A stretch of 63,424 bases of DNA from a virus: the IMG/VR virus record IMGVR_UViG_3300028025_001987, positions 1-63,424 of that record; one strand, given 5' to 3'. Positions within the stretch are counted from its first letter, which is position 1; every line of letters begins with the position of its first letter. The notes under the pieces were generated by a model. The model saw only the letters and a list, made by a program, of their open reading frames with translations. It was not told the DNA's origin and did not search any database. The translations under genes were made by a program, and so were the position numbers. This document shows, in pieces, positions 1-7,029 of this stretch.

Positions 1-74
1 GCCCAAACACTACTAGTATCTAAAAAAAGTTTTATCTTTACTCTGAAATATTTCAAACTTCAAAAAAAATTATT

Positions 75-332
75 ATGAAACTAAAATTTGGAAATTCTGT
101 TTACAAGAAGGATTTGTCTAACAGCATCTATCAGCAGAAGGGAGCAAGTTTTGGGTTGACTGTAAACAAGGGTATGGAGATTAATAACCGCCCTGATGGT
201 CAAACCGGAATTAGACAAGCTGCCGATGTTAAGAAGGTTGTCAAAAAAGCTGAGAAGGTTCAGATGATGGCTGAGGCTGTATTCTTGGGCAACATTCGTT
301 CTGAGATGATGGAAGGTCCTGAGATGGACTAG
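75..332 (+). CDS. Small hypothetical protein (85 aa)
   Basis: I do not recognise this protein. It is basic and lysine-rich in its middle (KKVVKKAEK near residues 53-61) and acidic at its C-terminus (EMMEGPEMD). There is no signal peptide or membrane segment. The start is an ATG behind an A-rich leader without a Shine-Dalgarno site, as elsewhere in this genome, and a strong terminator follows the stop within 20 nt, so it looks like a complete single-gene unit or the last gene of an operon. A small virion or DNA-binding protein is possible but not shown. Confidence 0.65.
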   Translation: MKLKFGNSVYKKDLSNSIYQQKGASFGLTVNKGMEINNRPDGQTGIRQAADVKKVVKKAEKVQMMAEAVFLGNIRSEMMEGPEMD

Positions 333-350
333 TAAAACTTCATTACTTTA

Positions 351-385
351 GGAGACCCAATATTAGCATATTGGGTTTCTTTTTG
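351..385 (+). terminator. Rho-independent terminator
   Basis: A hairpin with arms CCCAATAT and ATATTGGG around a TAGC loop, extended by A-T and G-T pairs, runs directly into a T-rich tract (TTTCTTTTTG). It lies 18 nt after the stop of the 85-aa gene and should end rightward transcription there. Confidence 0.85.
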
Positions 386-391
386 TCTTGT

Positions 392-409
392 AATGTCAAT
401 ATTGACATT
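392..409. promoter_or_regulatory. 18-bp perfect palindrome, candidate operator
   Basis: AATGTCAATATTGACATT is a perfect 18-bp palindrome. It stands at the left edge of the TGTCG iteron field and resembles those motifs (TGTCA against TGTCG), so it may be a dimer binding site for the same regulator. The role is inferred. Confidence 0.5.
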
Positions 410-423
410 TTTGTCTTGATTTT

Positions 424-705
424 ATGTCGTTTTTATGTCGATTTTATTTTTATAATTTATTGATTATTAATACTTTATTCTTTTAATGTCGAAAATGTCG
501 ATTTTAAAGAGAAAATAATACAGGAAAAAAAATAAAAGGAGGGGAATATATATAAGAAGAAGTAGGAAATTTTTCTGCATTCTCGTCATAAAGATGATGA
601 AAACTCTGTAAATCCTTTATACCATTGCATTTCAGACAATGTCGTTTATTTTAAAGTCGACATAAATCTGTCATAAATCGACATTTCTATGTTAAAAATC
701 GACAT
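424..705. repeat. TGTCG iteron field in a 538-bp non-coding region
   Basis: The gap from 333 to 870 has no credible gene. It holds ATGTCG on the + strand at 424, 435, 486, 495 and 639, and CGACAT, its reverse, near 659, 679 and 700. A hairpin CTGCAA/TTGCAG follows at 710-731, and a direct repeat GTGCAATCTA lies at 733-742 and 756-765. The iteron layout (pair spaced 11 bp, then a pair spaced 9 bp) recurs upstream of the primase gene. A replication origin or a master regulatory region is likely; I cannot separate the two by eye. Confidence 0.7.
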
Positions 706-794
706 TATGCTGCAATTTTTTAACATTGCAGAGTGCAATCTACTCATCCTAACGGGTGCAATCTATCTTATGGAATAAATATTTTTCTAAAAAG

Positions 795-826
795 GTGGTT
801 AATATACCACAGGTTGACTATATTTG
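795..826 (+). promoter_or_regulatory. Bacteroidota-type promoter with upstream hairpin
   Basis: TATATTTG at 819-826 matches the Bacteroidota -7 element TAnnTTTG. Just upstream is an inverted repeat, GTGGT/ACCAC, at 795-810 that could be an operator. It is placed to drive the chaperonin operon. No convincing -33 TTTG box is seen at the usual spacing. Confidence 0.65.
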
Positions 827-924
827 TACAATGATAAAGATATTTAAACAAATATGGCTTGGTATTATAATTGCAGAGTCAAATAGAGATAAATGTCAAT
901 TCGGTAAATTTTAAATTCAATCAA

Positions 925-2541
925 ATGGTAGAAACATCAGGCATTGGGTACTCACCCAAAGATTTGCAGTTCGGTTCAGAAGGAAGGAAAAAACTTATTA
1001 GTGGTGTCGTTAAGATGTCTAAGGCTGTTAAGTCAACTCTTGGACCAAGTGGTAACACTGTACTCATTGAGAGTCCACATCACACACACGGCATCACAGT
1101 TACTAAGGATGGTGTAACAGTTGCTAAGTCAATTGACCTCATTGACCCAAGCGAAAACCTTGCGGTTAAGATGATGAAGGAAGCGGCAGACAAAACAGCT
1201 ACCGCTGCAGGGGATGGAACGACAACAGCAATTGTGTTGACTGAGGGATTGGTACTTGGAGGACTTGAGCATATCAAAGAGGATATGAACAGAACCGAGG
1301 TATTAAGACATATGGTGGACATTAGTAACAAGGTGGTGGACAAGTTAAGGCGTAAGGCTAAAAAGGTCAGCAGCACGATGCTATTAGACGTGGCGAGCAT
1401 TTCTGCCAACAACGACAGAGAGATTGGTCGCATTATTGCGGAGGTTTATAAGGATGTGGGTAAGACGGGTATTGTGACAGTGGAAAGAAGTCAGACATCA
1501 GAGACCTATGCAGAGACAACTAAGGGGTTGAAATTTGACAGGGGTTATTTGAGTCCGATGTTTATCAACGATGCTAAGAAAGACGAGTGTGTGTTTGAGG
1601 ATGTGATGGTTTTGGTATGTGATATGGAGATAGCGAATATTTTACAGATTGAGAATGTGTTGAAACCAATTATATCAGAAGGCAAGAAGCTGCTTATCAT
1701 CTCTCCGTGTAACACAAATGTGGTGAACACGCTTGCAGCAAACTCAGTTAAGGGGAACTTGAAAGTGGTAGCTGTGCCTCCGCCAAACTTTGGATACAAG
1801 CAGCACGAGTTGATGCAAGACATTGCAATTAGCGTTGGAGCAACATACTACAGCGAGAAGACGGGTGATGACTTAAGCCATATCAACTATGGAGACTTGG
1901 GGCACGCAGGTAAGGTAATAGTGAGCAAAGATAAGACGGTGATTATAAGAAGTACAGCTAAAGCTGATGAGAAATTAGTTGACGAAAGGGTTAAGCAGTT
2001 ATGGGATGCACACAAAGAAGCGACTAAGAAAGGTGACAAAGACTTTTTGTTGGAGAGAATAGCATCACTTACGGGTGGCATTGGGGTAATATTCGTAGGT
2101 GGTCAGACTGACCTTGAGCAAAAAGAGTTGTATGACAGGGTTGATGATGCAGTTTGTGCAGTTCGTTCCGCACTTGAGGAAGGAATACTACCGGGAGCCG
2201 GTAAGGCATTGCTTGATGAAGCATCTGACTTAGGTGCTCCAAGTCATAGTCTTGAATATAATGCAGCACTTGATATTGTTCGTAACGCATTAATGGCTCC
2301 ATTCCAACAGATATTAGCTAACGCAGGTCTTAAACCAAGCGATGTGTATAAAGATGCTACTCCACTTGGTCACGGGTACAACCTGAAGACCGGTCAGATG
2401 GGTGACTTGGTTGAGATGGGTGTTATTGACCCATTGAAAGTTACAAGGTCAGCGTTGCAAAACGCAGTCAGCGTAGCTGTAACCATCCTAAGTACAAACG
2501 CAATTATCACAATGGCTCGTACATATGAGCAACAACAATAA
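925..2541 (+). CDS. groEL: Phage-encoded GroEL-type chaperonin
   Basis: This is a group I chaperonin that folds proteins inside an ATP-driven ring. Family marks in order are the N-terminal KFG-like start (LQFGSEGRKKL), the nucleotide loop TLGPSG, the ATP-binding GDGTTT motif, the GG-x-VG segment, and the VDDAVCAVRSALEEG helix carrying the Asp equivalent to E. coli Asp398. Length is about 538 aa, close to the usual 548, but it ends in ARTYEQQQ without the Gly-Gly-Met tail. An in-frame TTG at 871 would add 18 residues; I prefer the ATG at 925 because it has the phage-typical leader TTCAATCAAATG and matches the normal GroEL N-terminus. A GroES-like gene follows, so the phage appears to bring its own folding chamber, perhaps for its very large virion proteins. 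Confidence 0.95.
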   Translation: MVETSGIGYSPKDLQFGSEGRKKLISGVVKMSKAVKSTLGPSGNTVLIESPHHTHGITVTKDGVTVAKSIDLIDPSENLAVKMMKEAADKTATAAGDGTTTAIVLTEGLVLGGLEHIKEDMNRTEVLRHMVDISNKVVDKLRRKAKKVSSTMLLDVASISANNDREIGRIIAEVYKDVGKTGIVTVERSQTSETYAETTKGLKFDRGYLSPMFINDAKKDECVFEDVMVLVCDMEIANILQIENVLKPIISEGKKLLIISPCNTNVVNTLAANSVKGNLKVVAVPPPNFGYKQHELMQDIAISVGATYYSEKTGDDLSHINYGDLGHAGKVIVSKDKTVIIRSTAKADEKLVDERVKQLWDAHKEATKKGDKDFLLERIASLTGGIGVIFVGGQTDLEQKELYDRVDDAVCAVRSALEEGILPGAGKALLDEASDLGAPSHSLEYNAALDIVRNALMAPFQQILANAGLKPSDVYKDATPLGHGYNLKTGQMGDLVEMGVIDPLKVTRSALQNAVSVAVTILSTNAIITMARTYEQQQ

Positions 2542-2544
2542 TCC

Positions 2545-2560
2545 GTAGGCTTTAGCCTAC
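2545..2560 (+). promoter_or_regulatory. Intercistronic hairpin after groEL
   Basis: GTAGGC-TTTA-GCCTAC forms a compact stem-loop 4 nt after the groEL stop. It is followed by an A-run rather than a T-run, so it is more likely an mRNA 3'-stabilising or attenuating hairpin than a terminator. Confidence 0.55.
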
Positions 2561-2581
2561 AAAAAATTAAAATTAAATACT

Positions 2582-2833
2582 ATGAATTTTGGACAAGCAT
2601 TAGAAGATTTAAAAATTGGAGCAAAGATTGCTCGCAAAGGATGGAATGGTAAAGGAATTTTTATTGAATTACAAATTCCTGATGAGCATTCTAAAATGAC
2701 AAGCCCATATATCTTCATTGATACAACAGAGTTACAAACAGAAAATCCGGACGCTCCTAAAAGCAGAGTCCCTTGGTTAGCATCTCAAACTGATATGCTT
2801 GCTGAAGATTGGGTAATAGTATTAAACGATTAG
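2582..2833 (+). CDS. DUF2829 / Tad2-like anti-Thoeris protein
   Basis: The 83-residue protein has the DUF2829 layout: an N-terminal FGQALEDLKIGAKIARKGW segment with the conserved R-x-GW, a central YIFI strand, and the C-terminal ASQTDMLAEDWVIV signature. Some members (Tad2) are small homomeric proteins that bind and sequester the cyclic ADP-ribose signal made by Thoeris antiphage systems, shutting off NAD-degrading or effector responses. Family membership is clear from sequence; the anti-defence role is inferred from characterised relatives. It lies between groEL and the GroES-like gene, 40 nt after groEL and 3 nt before the next start, so the three are probably co-transcribed. Confidence 0.85.
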   Translation: MNFGQALEDLKIGAKIARKGWNGKGIFIELQIPDEHSKMTSPYIFIDTTELQTENPDAPKSRVPWLASQTDMLAEDWVIVLND

Positions 2834-2836
2834 AAA

Positions 2837-3094
2837 ATGAAACCAATAGGCAAATACATTATCGTAAAAGACATCCAAGAGACAATAACAACTGAAAGCG
2901 GTTTGTTATTGTCAGGGGAGGATACCAATCAGTTACGCTACAAGCGTGCGATGGTGATTGAGTCCGGAACTGACGTAAGTGTTATTGAACAGGGCGATGA
3001 GTTGTACTACGACAAGGCACACAGCTTTACAATGCTGATTGATGATATGCAATATACCATTATTTCTGAGAGGGATGTGGTGGTTGTGGTGTAG
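2837..3094 (+). CDS. GroES-like co-chaperonin
   Basis: At 85 aa it is slightly shorter than cellular GroES (about 97). It shows the family order: an N-terminal PIGKYIIVKD strand, a mobile-loop-like segment with a hydrophobic triplet (ESGLLLSGED, compare IVL in GroES), a GDELYYD strand like the GroES VGD-x-V region, and a terminal SERDVVVVV strand like SESDILAIV. It would cap the phage GroEL ring. It follows the Tad2-like gene by 3 nt. Its 3' end overlaps the convergent winged-helix gene by 35 bp. Confidence 0.8.
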   Translation: MKPIGKYIIVKDIQETITTESGLLLSGEDTNQLRYKRAMVIESGTDVSVIEQGDELYYDKAHSFTMLIDDMQYTIISERDVVVVV

Positions 3095-3530
3095 GGCTTC
3101 GGTACTTATTGGCTCTTTGATAAGCGTTCATACTAACAATCATATTGCGGTAGACCTTATCATTGTAGGATACATTCTTTAAAAATAGAGGGTTAGACGA
3201 TAGACTGACGGGGATTTCTTCCCCGTTTAGTTTTTTATAGATGTCTACCACCAAGTTATTAGCTTTATAGGATAGTTGATAGAGTGCTCTTCCGTTACTA
3301 CTTCTTGTTCTAAACTTTTCAATCCACCCATCTTTGCGTAAGCGTTCAAATCTTCCTACTTCCCAACTAACAAGTTCATTAAACTCGTCAAACTTCTCTT
3401 TTCCAAAGTAGCTTTCTGAGTAAAGGAACAGAATGGTGTCTAGGTCAGCTTGGCTAAGTCCGTGCTTTGCCTTCATATAATACCTGATGACCCTCCAAAA
3501 TTTTAGGTAATCATTTGGTGGTGATTTCAT
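3060..3530 (-). CDS. Winged-helix (MarR-like) DNA-binding protein
   Basis: This 156-residue protein is the only - strand gene in the left half. The central part (residues 25-100) reads like a winged helix: LSQADLDTILFLY, then a recognition-helix-like segment SWEVGRFERLRKDGWIEKF, then a wing RTRSSNGRALYQLS. The C-terminus is basic and Pro/Gln-rich. It faces away from the small-gene cluster that starts at 3580, with a 49-bp divergent gap holding a promoter, so it may be a regulator of late genes or of itself. The function is inferred from fold-like features only. Confidence 0.65.
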   Translation of the reverse strand: MKSPPNDYLKFWRVIRYYMKAKHGLSQADLDTILFLYSESYFGKEKFDEFNELVSWEVGRFERLRKDGWIEKFRTRSSNGRALYQLSYKANNLVVDIYKKLNGEEIPVSLSSNPLFLKNVSYNDKVYRNMIVSMNAYQRANKYRSPTPQPPHPSQK

Positions 3531-3545
3531 TTCATTAAATTTTAT

Positions 3546-3553
3546 TACATTTG
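3546..3553 (+). promoter_or_regulatory. Bacteroidota-type promoter TACATTTG
   Basis: TACATTTG fits TAnnTTTG and sits 26 nt before the start at 3580, between the divergent winged-helix gene and the rightward small-gene cluster. Confidence 0.7.
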
Positions 3554-3579
3554 TACTGTAAAGTTAATAATTTTAATTT

Positions 3580-3783
3580 ATGGTACAAGGCAAAAAAGTA
3601 GAGACTCTTCAAGAAACATTGAATGGTATTACATTCAAGAATGAGCAAGCAAGAAAAATTAAAGCTATGCAAGAAGGTAAAGAGAGATTAAAAGATGGAC
3701 TAGGTAGGGCTAAAGCTATTAAGCAAAGTGCTATTAGTCGTGTTAAAGGATTAAAAGGTTTACAAGGTTTACAATCATTATAA
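3580..3783 (+). CDS. Small basic helical protein (67 aa)
   Basis: It is lysine/arginine-rich and predicted helical, with a C-terminal repeat-like stretch KGLKGLQGLQSL. It is not recognised. It is the first gene after the TACATTTG promoter and heads a run of very small, basic genes of the kind often found near virion genes in crAss-like phages. Confidence 0.65.
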   Translation: MVQGKKVETLQETLNGITFKNEQARKIKAMQEGKERLKDGLGRAKAIKQSAISRVKGLKGLQGLQSL

Positions 3784-3803
3784 AAAAAATAAAAATTAAA
3801 AAA

Positions 3804-3980
3804 ATGGCAAAGTCAACTCCAAATTTACCCGCTTCATCAAGAATGCAAATGCCTTCAGGCGGTGGACCATCAATCAAAGGTGCAATCAAAGTAAAAGCAT
3901 TAGGTATGGTAGGTGGTGTTCCTTCTAAAGGAAAGATTACAGGTGCAGGTAAAGGTGCAACTAAAAAAGCAATGTATTAA
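3804..3980 (+). CDS. Small Gly/Lys-rich protein (58 aa)
   Basis: Starts MAKSTPNLPASS after an A-rich leader and ends GATKKAMY. It is low in complexity, with many Gly, Lys and Pro-Ser residues, and probably disordered. The next gene also begins MAKS, and the leader-start pattern (TTAAAAAAATGGC) is intact, which supports real translation. The function is unknown; a minor virion or nucleoid protein is possible. Confidence 0.6.
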   Translation: MAKSTPNLPASSRMQMPSGGGPSIKGAIKVKALGMVGGVPSKGKITGAGKGATKKAMY

Positions 3981-3997
3981 TCTTTAAAACAAAAGTT

Positions 3998-4174
3998 ATG
4001 GCAAAGTCAAAACTAATTGATGAAGTAATTCAAGAAGATGTTGTGGTATCTGAAGAGGTAGTTGCTGAAGTAAAAAAAGCAGTTGCTCCAAAAGATGCTT
4101 ACGCTATTCCTGAAATAAAAGAAGAAGATAAACCCCAAGAGCCGGGTCATTCAAGAAGAGATTTTAGAAACTAA
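3998..4174 (+). CDS. Small acidic protein (58 aa)
   Basis: Starts MAKSKLIDEVIQ, is Glu/Val-rich in the first half, and ends with a charged tail PGHSRRDFRN. It is probably disordered. It lies 17 nt after one small gene and 5 nt before the next, so it is part of the same operon. Not recognised. Confidence 0.6.
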   Translation: MAKSKLIDEVIQEDVVVSEEVVAEVKKAVAPKDAYAIPEIKEEDKPQEPGHSRRDFRN

Positions 4175-4179
4175 TCTAT

Positions 4180-4470
4180 ATGGCTGATAAGTCAAAAATG
4201 CAATGTAACCGTCCTACTGCTTCGGATAGACCGGGGAAGAAGAAGATGGTTAAAGCCTGTTCCAATGGGGAGGAGAAACTCCTCCACTTTGGAGCAAAGG
4301 GATATGGGAATAATTATTCTGCTGCTGCTCGTAAAAGTTTTAAAGCAAGACATAGTTGCGATACAGCTACAGATAAATTAACTCCAAGATATTGGGCGTG
4401 CAAAAACTTATGGGCAGGTCCGGGTGGTTCAACAACAAGTAATCCTAAAGGTCGTAAAGGAAAATATTAA
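4180..4470 (+). CDS. DUF5872-like small protein (96 aa)
   Basis: Contains the pattern KLLHFGAKGYGNNY, then KARHSCD, then PRYWACKNLWAGPGG. This resembles the HFG-x-x-GY ... RARH ... FW-x-x-x-LW signature of DUF5872 proteins known from phages and large viruses, where it is thought to be a small structural or DNA-associated protein. It ends in a basic tail (PKGRKGKY). The family assignment is by motif memory only. Confidence 0.6.
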   Translation: MADKSKMQCNRPTASDRPGKKKMVKACSNGEEKLLHFGAKGYGNNYSAAARKSFKARHSCDTATDKLTPRYWACKNLWAGPGGSTTSNPKGRKGKY

Positions 4471-4480
4471 ATCAAATCAA

Positions 4481-4657
4481 ATGGAACAAGAAGAAAAAAA
4501 AAGTAAAGGTCTTGGCGATACTATTGAAAAGTTCACAACAGCTACCGGAATTAAGAAGGTAGTAGAAACTGTAGCTAAAGTAACAGGTAAAGATTGTGGA
4601 TGCAAAGCACGCAAAGACGCATTAAATAGAGCATTTCCTTATCAAGATAAAAAATAA
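4481..4657 (+). CDS. Small Cys-containing protein (58 aa)
   Basis: A longer open frame exists upstream to 4424, but the ATG at 4481 has the characteristic leader AAATCAAATCAAATGG and avoids overlapping the previous gene. The protein is charged and helical with a C-terminal CGC motif (KDCGCKARKDALNRAFPY). Many Bacteroidota phages carry a comparable small protein with this CGC-x-x-R tail; its function is unknown. Confidence 0.65.
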   Translation: MEQEEKKSKGLGDTIEKFTTATGIKKVVETVAKVTGKDCGCKARKDALNRAFPYQDKK

Positions 4658-4662
4658 AAAAT

Positions 4663-5154
4663 ATGTCAGTTTTTAAAACAACATTTTCAAGAGCATTAAG
4701 AGTTATACCTACTGATAATGCGGTTGTTCCTTCTCCTCAAACTATAAGTACAGGAACAAATACTTCTGCTGTAACCAATCAATTGGTTAACTCAGCAGGC
4801 GACTTCCTAAACTTAAACGTAGCCGTTGGTGATGTTGTTTACAACACAACTGATGGAACAGCAGCAACCGTGGTATCTGTATCAAGTGCAACTGTAGTTG
4901 TTCTTAATGCAGACATATTCACAGCTACTTCTAAGACTTATGTTATTTATCAGCAATCTCCTCAAACAAGCTATGGCAACAATGGTTGTTATTTGTTTAT
5001 TGGCGGTGCAGGTAACGTAGCAGTTACAACTATCGGTGGTGATGACGTTATATTTAACGCAGTTCCAATTGGAACAGTATTACCGGTACAAGTATTGAAA
5101 GTTAAGTCCTCAGGTAGTGGTACAACAGCAACACTTATTAACGCACTTTGGTAA
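4663..5154 (+). CDS. Putative minor virion protein with beta module
   Basis: A 163-residue, Thr/Val/Ser-rich beta protein. Residues about 25-88 share a clear pattern with the connector-like protein at 27444: GTNTSAV then QLV-S, then VGD-V-NTT-G-ATVVSVSS, then a D-IF-A-SKTY strand. This suggests a common beta-sandwich module used in at least two virion proteins. The second half is Gly/Val-rich. A capsid-decoration or head-fibre role is plausible but inferred. Confidence 0.6.
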   Translation: MSVFKTTFSRALRVIPTDNAVVPSPQTISTGTNTSAVTNQLVNSAGDFLNLNVAVGDVVYNTTDGTAATVVSVSSATVVVLNADIFTATSKTYVIYQQSPQTSYGNNGCYLFIGGAGNVAVTTIGGDDVIFNAVPIGTVLPVQVLKVKSSGSGTTATLINALW

Positions 5155-5164
5155 TTCAAGGATT

Positions 5165-5458
5165 ATGATGAGTAACCAAGACAACAGCAGACTTGATATT
5201 ATGGCAGACGAGTTAGAGTCTATCAAGACAGAGGTATCTGAGATGAAGGCTATGCTAAAAGATGTATATACTTTATTAGCCGGTAATCCAATAGATAAAG
5301 ATTCAAGTGGGCTCATAGGTAACTTCAAAGAAGTTAAAAAGGAGGTGTATGAGTTAAAAGTCGAACTAAAAAAGTACAAGGCTTACTTCTATGCGTTGGT
5401 TACGTTGGTTGGATTAGGTGCATTAAAAGTTATTACTGAATATATAGTTAGAAAATAA
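5165..5458 (+). CDS. Coiled-coil protein with C-terminal membrane anchor
   Basis: The open frame reaches back to 5117, but that would overlap the previous gene; ATGATG at 5165-5170 just after its stop is the better start (97 aa). It has a coiled coil (residues 10-65, heptad-like ESIKTEVSEMKAMLKDV) followed by a single C-terminal membrane segment (FYALVTLVGLGALKVITEYIV). The layout resembles XhlA-type holin accessory proteins, and the endolysin is 1.1 kb downstream. The next gene's ATG overlaps its stop. Confidence 0.65.
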   Translation: MMSNQDNSRLDIMADELESIKTEVSEMKAMLKDVYTLLAGNPIDKDSSGLIGNFKEVKKEVYELKVELKKYKAYFYALVTLVGLGALKVITEYIVRK

Positions 5459-5589
5459 TGGCAAAATCAACAAGTGGCAGTTCTTATATTAAGAAGCCAA
5501 AGAAAAGAGGACTTGCGGCAAAGACACAAACAAGCAAGACGAAGACAAGTAAACTTTATAAAAAAGCGTACCGAGGTCAAGGTCGATAA
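5458..5589 (+). CDS. Tiny highly basic protein (43 aa)
   Basis: Its ATG overlaps the previous stop (TAATG), which implies translational coupling. The sequence is nearly all Lys/Arg/Ser/Thr/Gly, with KKPKKRGLAAKTQTSKTKTSK and the tail YKKAYRGQGR. Very similar tiny basic proteins ending in YRGQGR are common in crAss-like phages; nucleic-acid binding is likely, but no function is established that I know of. Confidence 0.7.
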   Translation: MAKSTSGSSYIKKPKKRGLAAKTQTSKTKTSKLYKKAYRGQGR

Positions 5590-5600
5590 ATAATAGTACA

Positions 5601-5894
5601 ATGGCAGTTAAAAACCTAAATCCTGTAACGAGCATAATGGACTTCAAGACATTTGCAAAGAATCCAATTGTTGCTACGTTATTCTTAGTATTGATAGCAA
5701 TATCATACCTATACATAGACGTTAAGTCTACTTTTAAAGAGCAGATAGTTTCTCAGAATGTAAAGGTTGAGAAGTTAGAAGGCAAAGTTGAGGTGATGCA
5801 GATTACACTTAGAAGAACTGACTCATCATTGGCTGCGGCTACTTCAAAACTTAGTACGTTAGAGCAATTAGGTAAAATTCAAAACATAAAGTAA
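5601..5894 (+). CDS. Single-pass membrane coiled-coil protein
   Basis: A membrane segment at residues about 23-40 (IVATLFLVLIAISYLYI) is followed by a long coiled coil (VEKLEGKVEVMQITLRRTDSSL). This type II topology with a periplasmic coiled coil is what is expected of an inner-membrane spanin, and the next gene, overlapping by 1 bp, is a lipoprotein. A two-component spanin pair is a reasonable reading, although a unimolecular spanin is also present downstream. Confidence 0.65.
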   Translation: MAVKNLNPVTSIMDFKTFAKNPIVATLFLVLIAISYLYIDVKSTFKEQIVSQNVKVEKLEGKVEVMQITLRRTDSSLAAATSKLSTLEQLGKIQNIK

Positions 5895-6250
5895 TGAAAT
5901 ACTTATTTTTTCTTTTCTTGACAGGATGCACACTTAGTGCTCAACAACAAGATGCTGAGACGCAAAAAGATGCGGAGTTTCATAAGTTAATTACTAAGGC
6001 AAAAGAGAATCACACTAACTTTCATCACGTTCATAAAAAAGCTAAAGCTAAAGAAGAGATTTTGGTTGCTCAGGCAATTACTAAAATTGTAACTTTGAAA
6101 GCAGAAGTGAAAGACCTTAAAAATGAGATTAGTCAAATTAACGGTATTAAAGTTAGGATTGATACGGTATATATACACGATACCATTCAGATAAAAGAGA
6201 AGAAGAATTTTTGGGGAAAGACTAAAGTTGACACTACAAATAATGATTAA
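5894..6250 (+). CDS. Outer-membrane spanin-like lipoprotein
   Basis: Starts MKYLFFLFLTGC: a very short signal sequence ending in a lipobox (FLTGC), so the mature protein would be a lipoprotein from Cys-12. The rest is a charged coiled coil. Overlap with the preceding membrane coiled-coil gene (ATG/TAA sharing one base) and location in the lysis cassette suggest the partner of an i-spanin. A regulatory or exclusion lipoprotein is an alternative. Confidence 0.65.
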   Translation: MKYLFFLFLTGCTLSAQQQDAETQKDAEFHKLITKAKENHTNFHHVHKKAKAKEEILVAQAITKIVTLKAEVKDLKNEISQINGIKVRIDTVYIHDTIQIKEKKNFWGKTKVDTTNND

Positions 6251-6517
6251 ATGAAAAAAGTATTTGGATGGCTTTCAGGATTTTTTTCCTCAGAAAGCGG
6301 AACATCAAGCAAGAGATTAGTAGGTATAATTGGTGCGTTTGTGCTATTTTATACTTTGTATGATAACTCAAAGTCTACAGATAATTATGCTCCGGCAGAT
6401 TCTCTTGTATGGGCAACGTTTGCACTTAGTGCTGTAGCATTAGGTCTTACAACCATTGAGTCAGTAACAACCCTTGTAAAAGGATTTAAAGGAAACGATA
6501 CTAAAAAAGAAGAATAA
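6251..6517 (+). CDS. Putative holin (two membrane segments)
   Basis: 88 residues with two hydrophobic segments (about 25-37 and 53-73), a short charged N-terminus and a Lys/Glu-rich C-terminal tail (FKGNDTKKEE), typical of class II holins. Its stop overlaps the endolysin start by one base, so the two are translated together. It would form the lesions that release the endolysin at the end of infection. Confidence 0.7.
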   Translation: MKKVFGWLSGFFSSESGTSSKRLVGIIGAFVLFYTLYDNSKSTDNYAPADSLVWATFALSAVALGLTTIESVTTLVKGFKGNDTKKEE

Positions 6518-7023
6518 TGAAAGACCAAAAAACATTAGAGCGAATCCAATTGCTCCACCCTAAATTAAGAGAAGAAGCGTTGGCTATGTATGATGAGATT
6601 GTGGCAGCTTTAACAGGCACGGCAGCTTGTCGTTTTGCTTATACGCTTAGAACATTTGCTGAGCAAGATGCATTATATGCTCAAGGAAGAACAAAACCGG
6701 GAGCCATTGTAACAAAAGCTAAAGGTGGTCAGTCTTACCATAATTATGGCTTGGCTATTGATATTGTTCTATTAGTAGATAAAGATAAGAACGGAACATT
6801 TGAGACGGCAAGTTGGGACTTAAAGACTGACTTTGATGGTGATGGTAAGAGTGATTGGCAGGAAGTAGTGGCTATTTTTAAAAGATATGGCTACGAATGG
6901 GGTGGTGATTGGAAATTTAATGATGCTCCTCACTTCCAAAAAACACTTGGTAAATCTGTTTCTGAACTACAAGCATTACATAACACAGGCAAAGTTGACA
7001 AGAATGGCTTTGTATTAATCTAA
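6517..7023 (+). CDS. M15-family peptidoglycan peptidase endolysin
   Basis: 168 residues with the zinc peptidase pattern of VanY/L-Ala-D-Glu endopeptidases: SYHNYGLAID (zinc ligands His-75 and Asp-82) and the C-terminal DAPHFQ with the third ligand His-139. There is no signal peptide, so export through the adjacent holin is expected. It would cleave peptide cross-links in the host wall. The gene overlaps the holin gene by one base and is followed 7 bp later by the spanin. Confidence 0.9.
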   Translation: MKDQKTLERIQLLHPKLREEALAMYDEIVAALTGTAACRFAYTLRTFAEQDALYAQGRTKPGAIVTKAKGGQSYHNYGLAIDIVLLVDKDKNGTFETASWDLKTDFDGDGKSDWQEVVAIFKRYGYEWGGDWKFNDAPHFQKTLGKSVSELQALHNTGKVDKNGFVLI

Positions 7024-7029
7024 TAATAT

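Noticed and set aside
1-74. A possible gene end entering from the left
   Set aside because: One frame is open to 78, but it is A/T-rich with no recognisable protein character.
871-924. TTG start extending GroEL by 18 residues
   Set aside because: The added residues have no GroEL counterpart, while ATG at 925 has the phage-type leader and the normal N-terminus.
2069-2302. 77-aa reverse open frame opposite groEL
   Set aside because: It lies wholly within a well-recognised gene and has no leader or family features; a codon-shadow.
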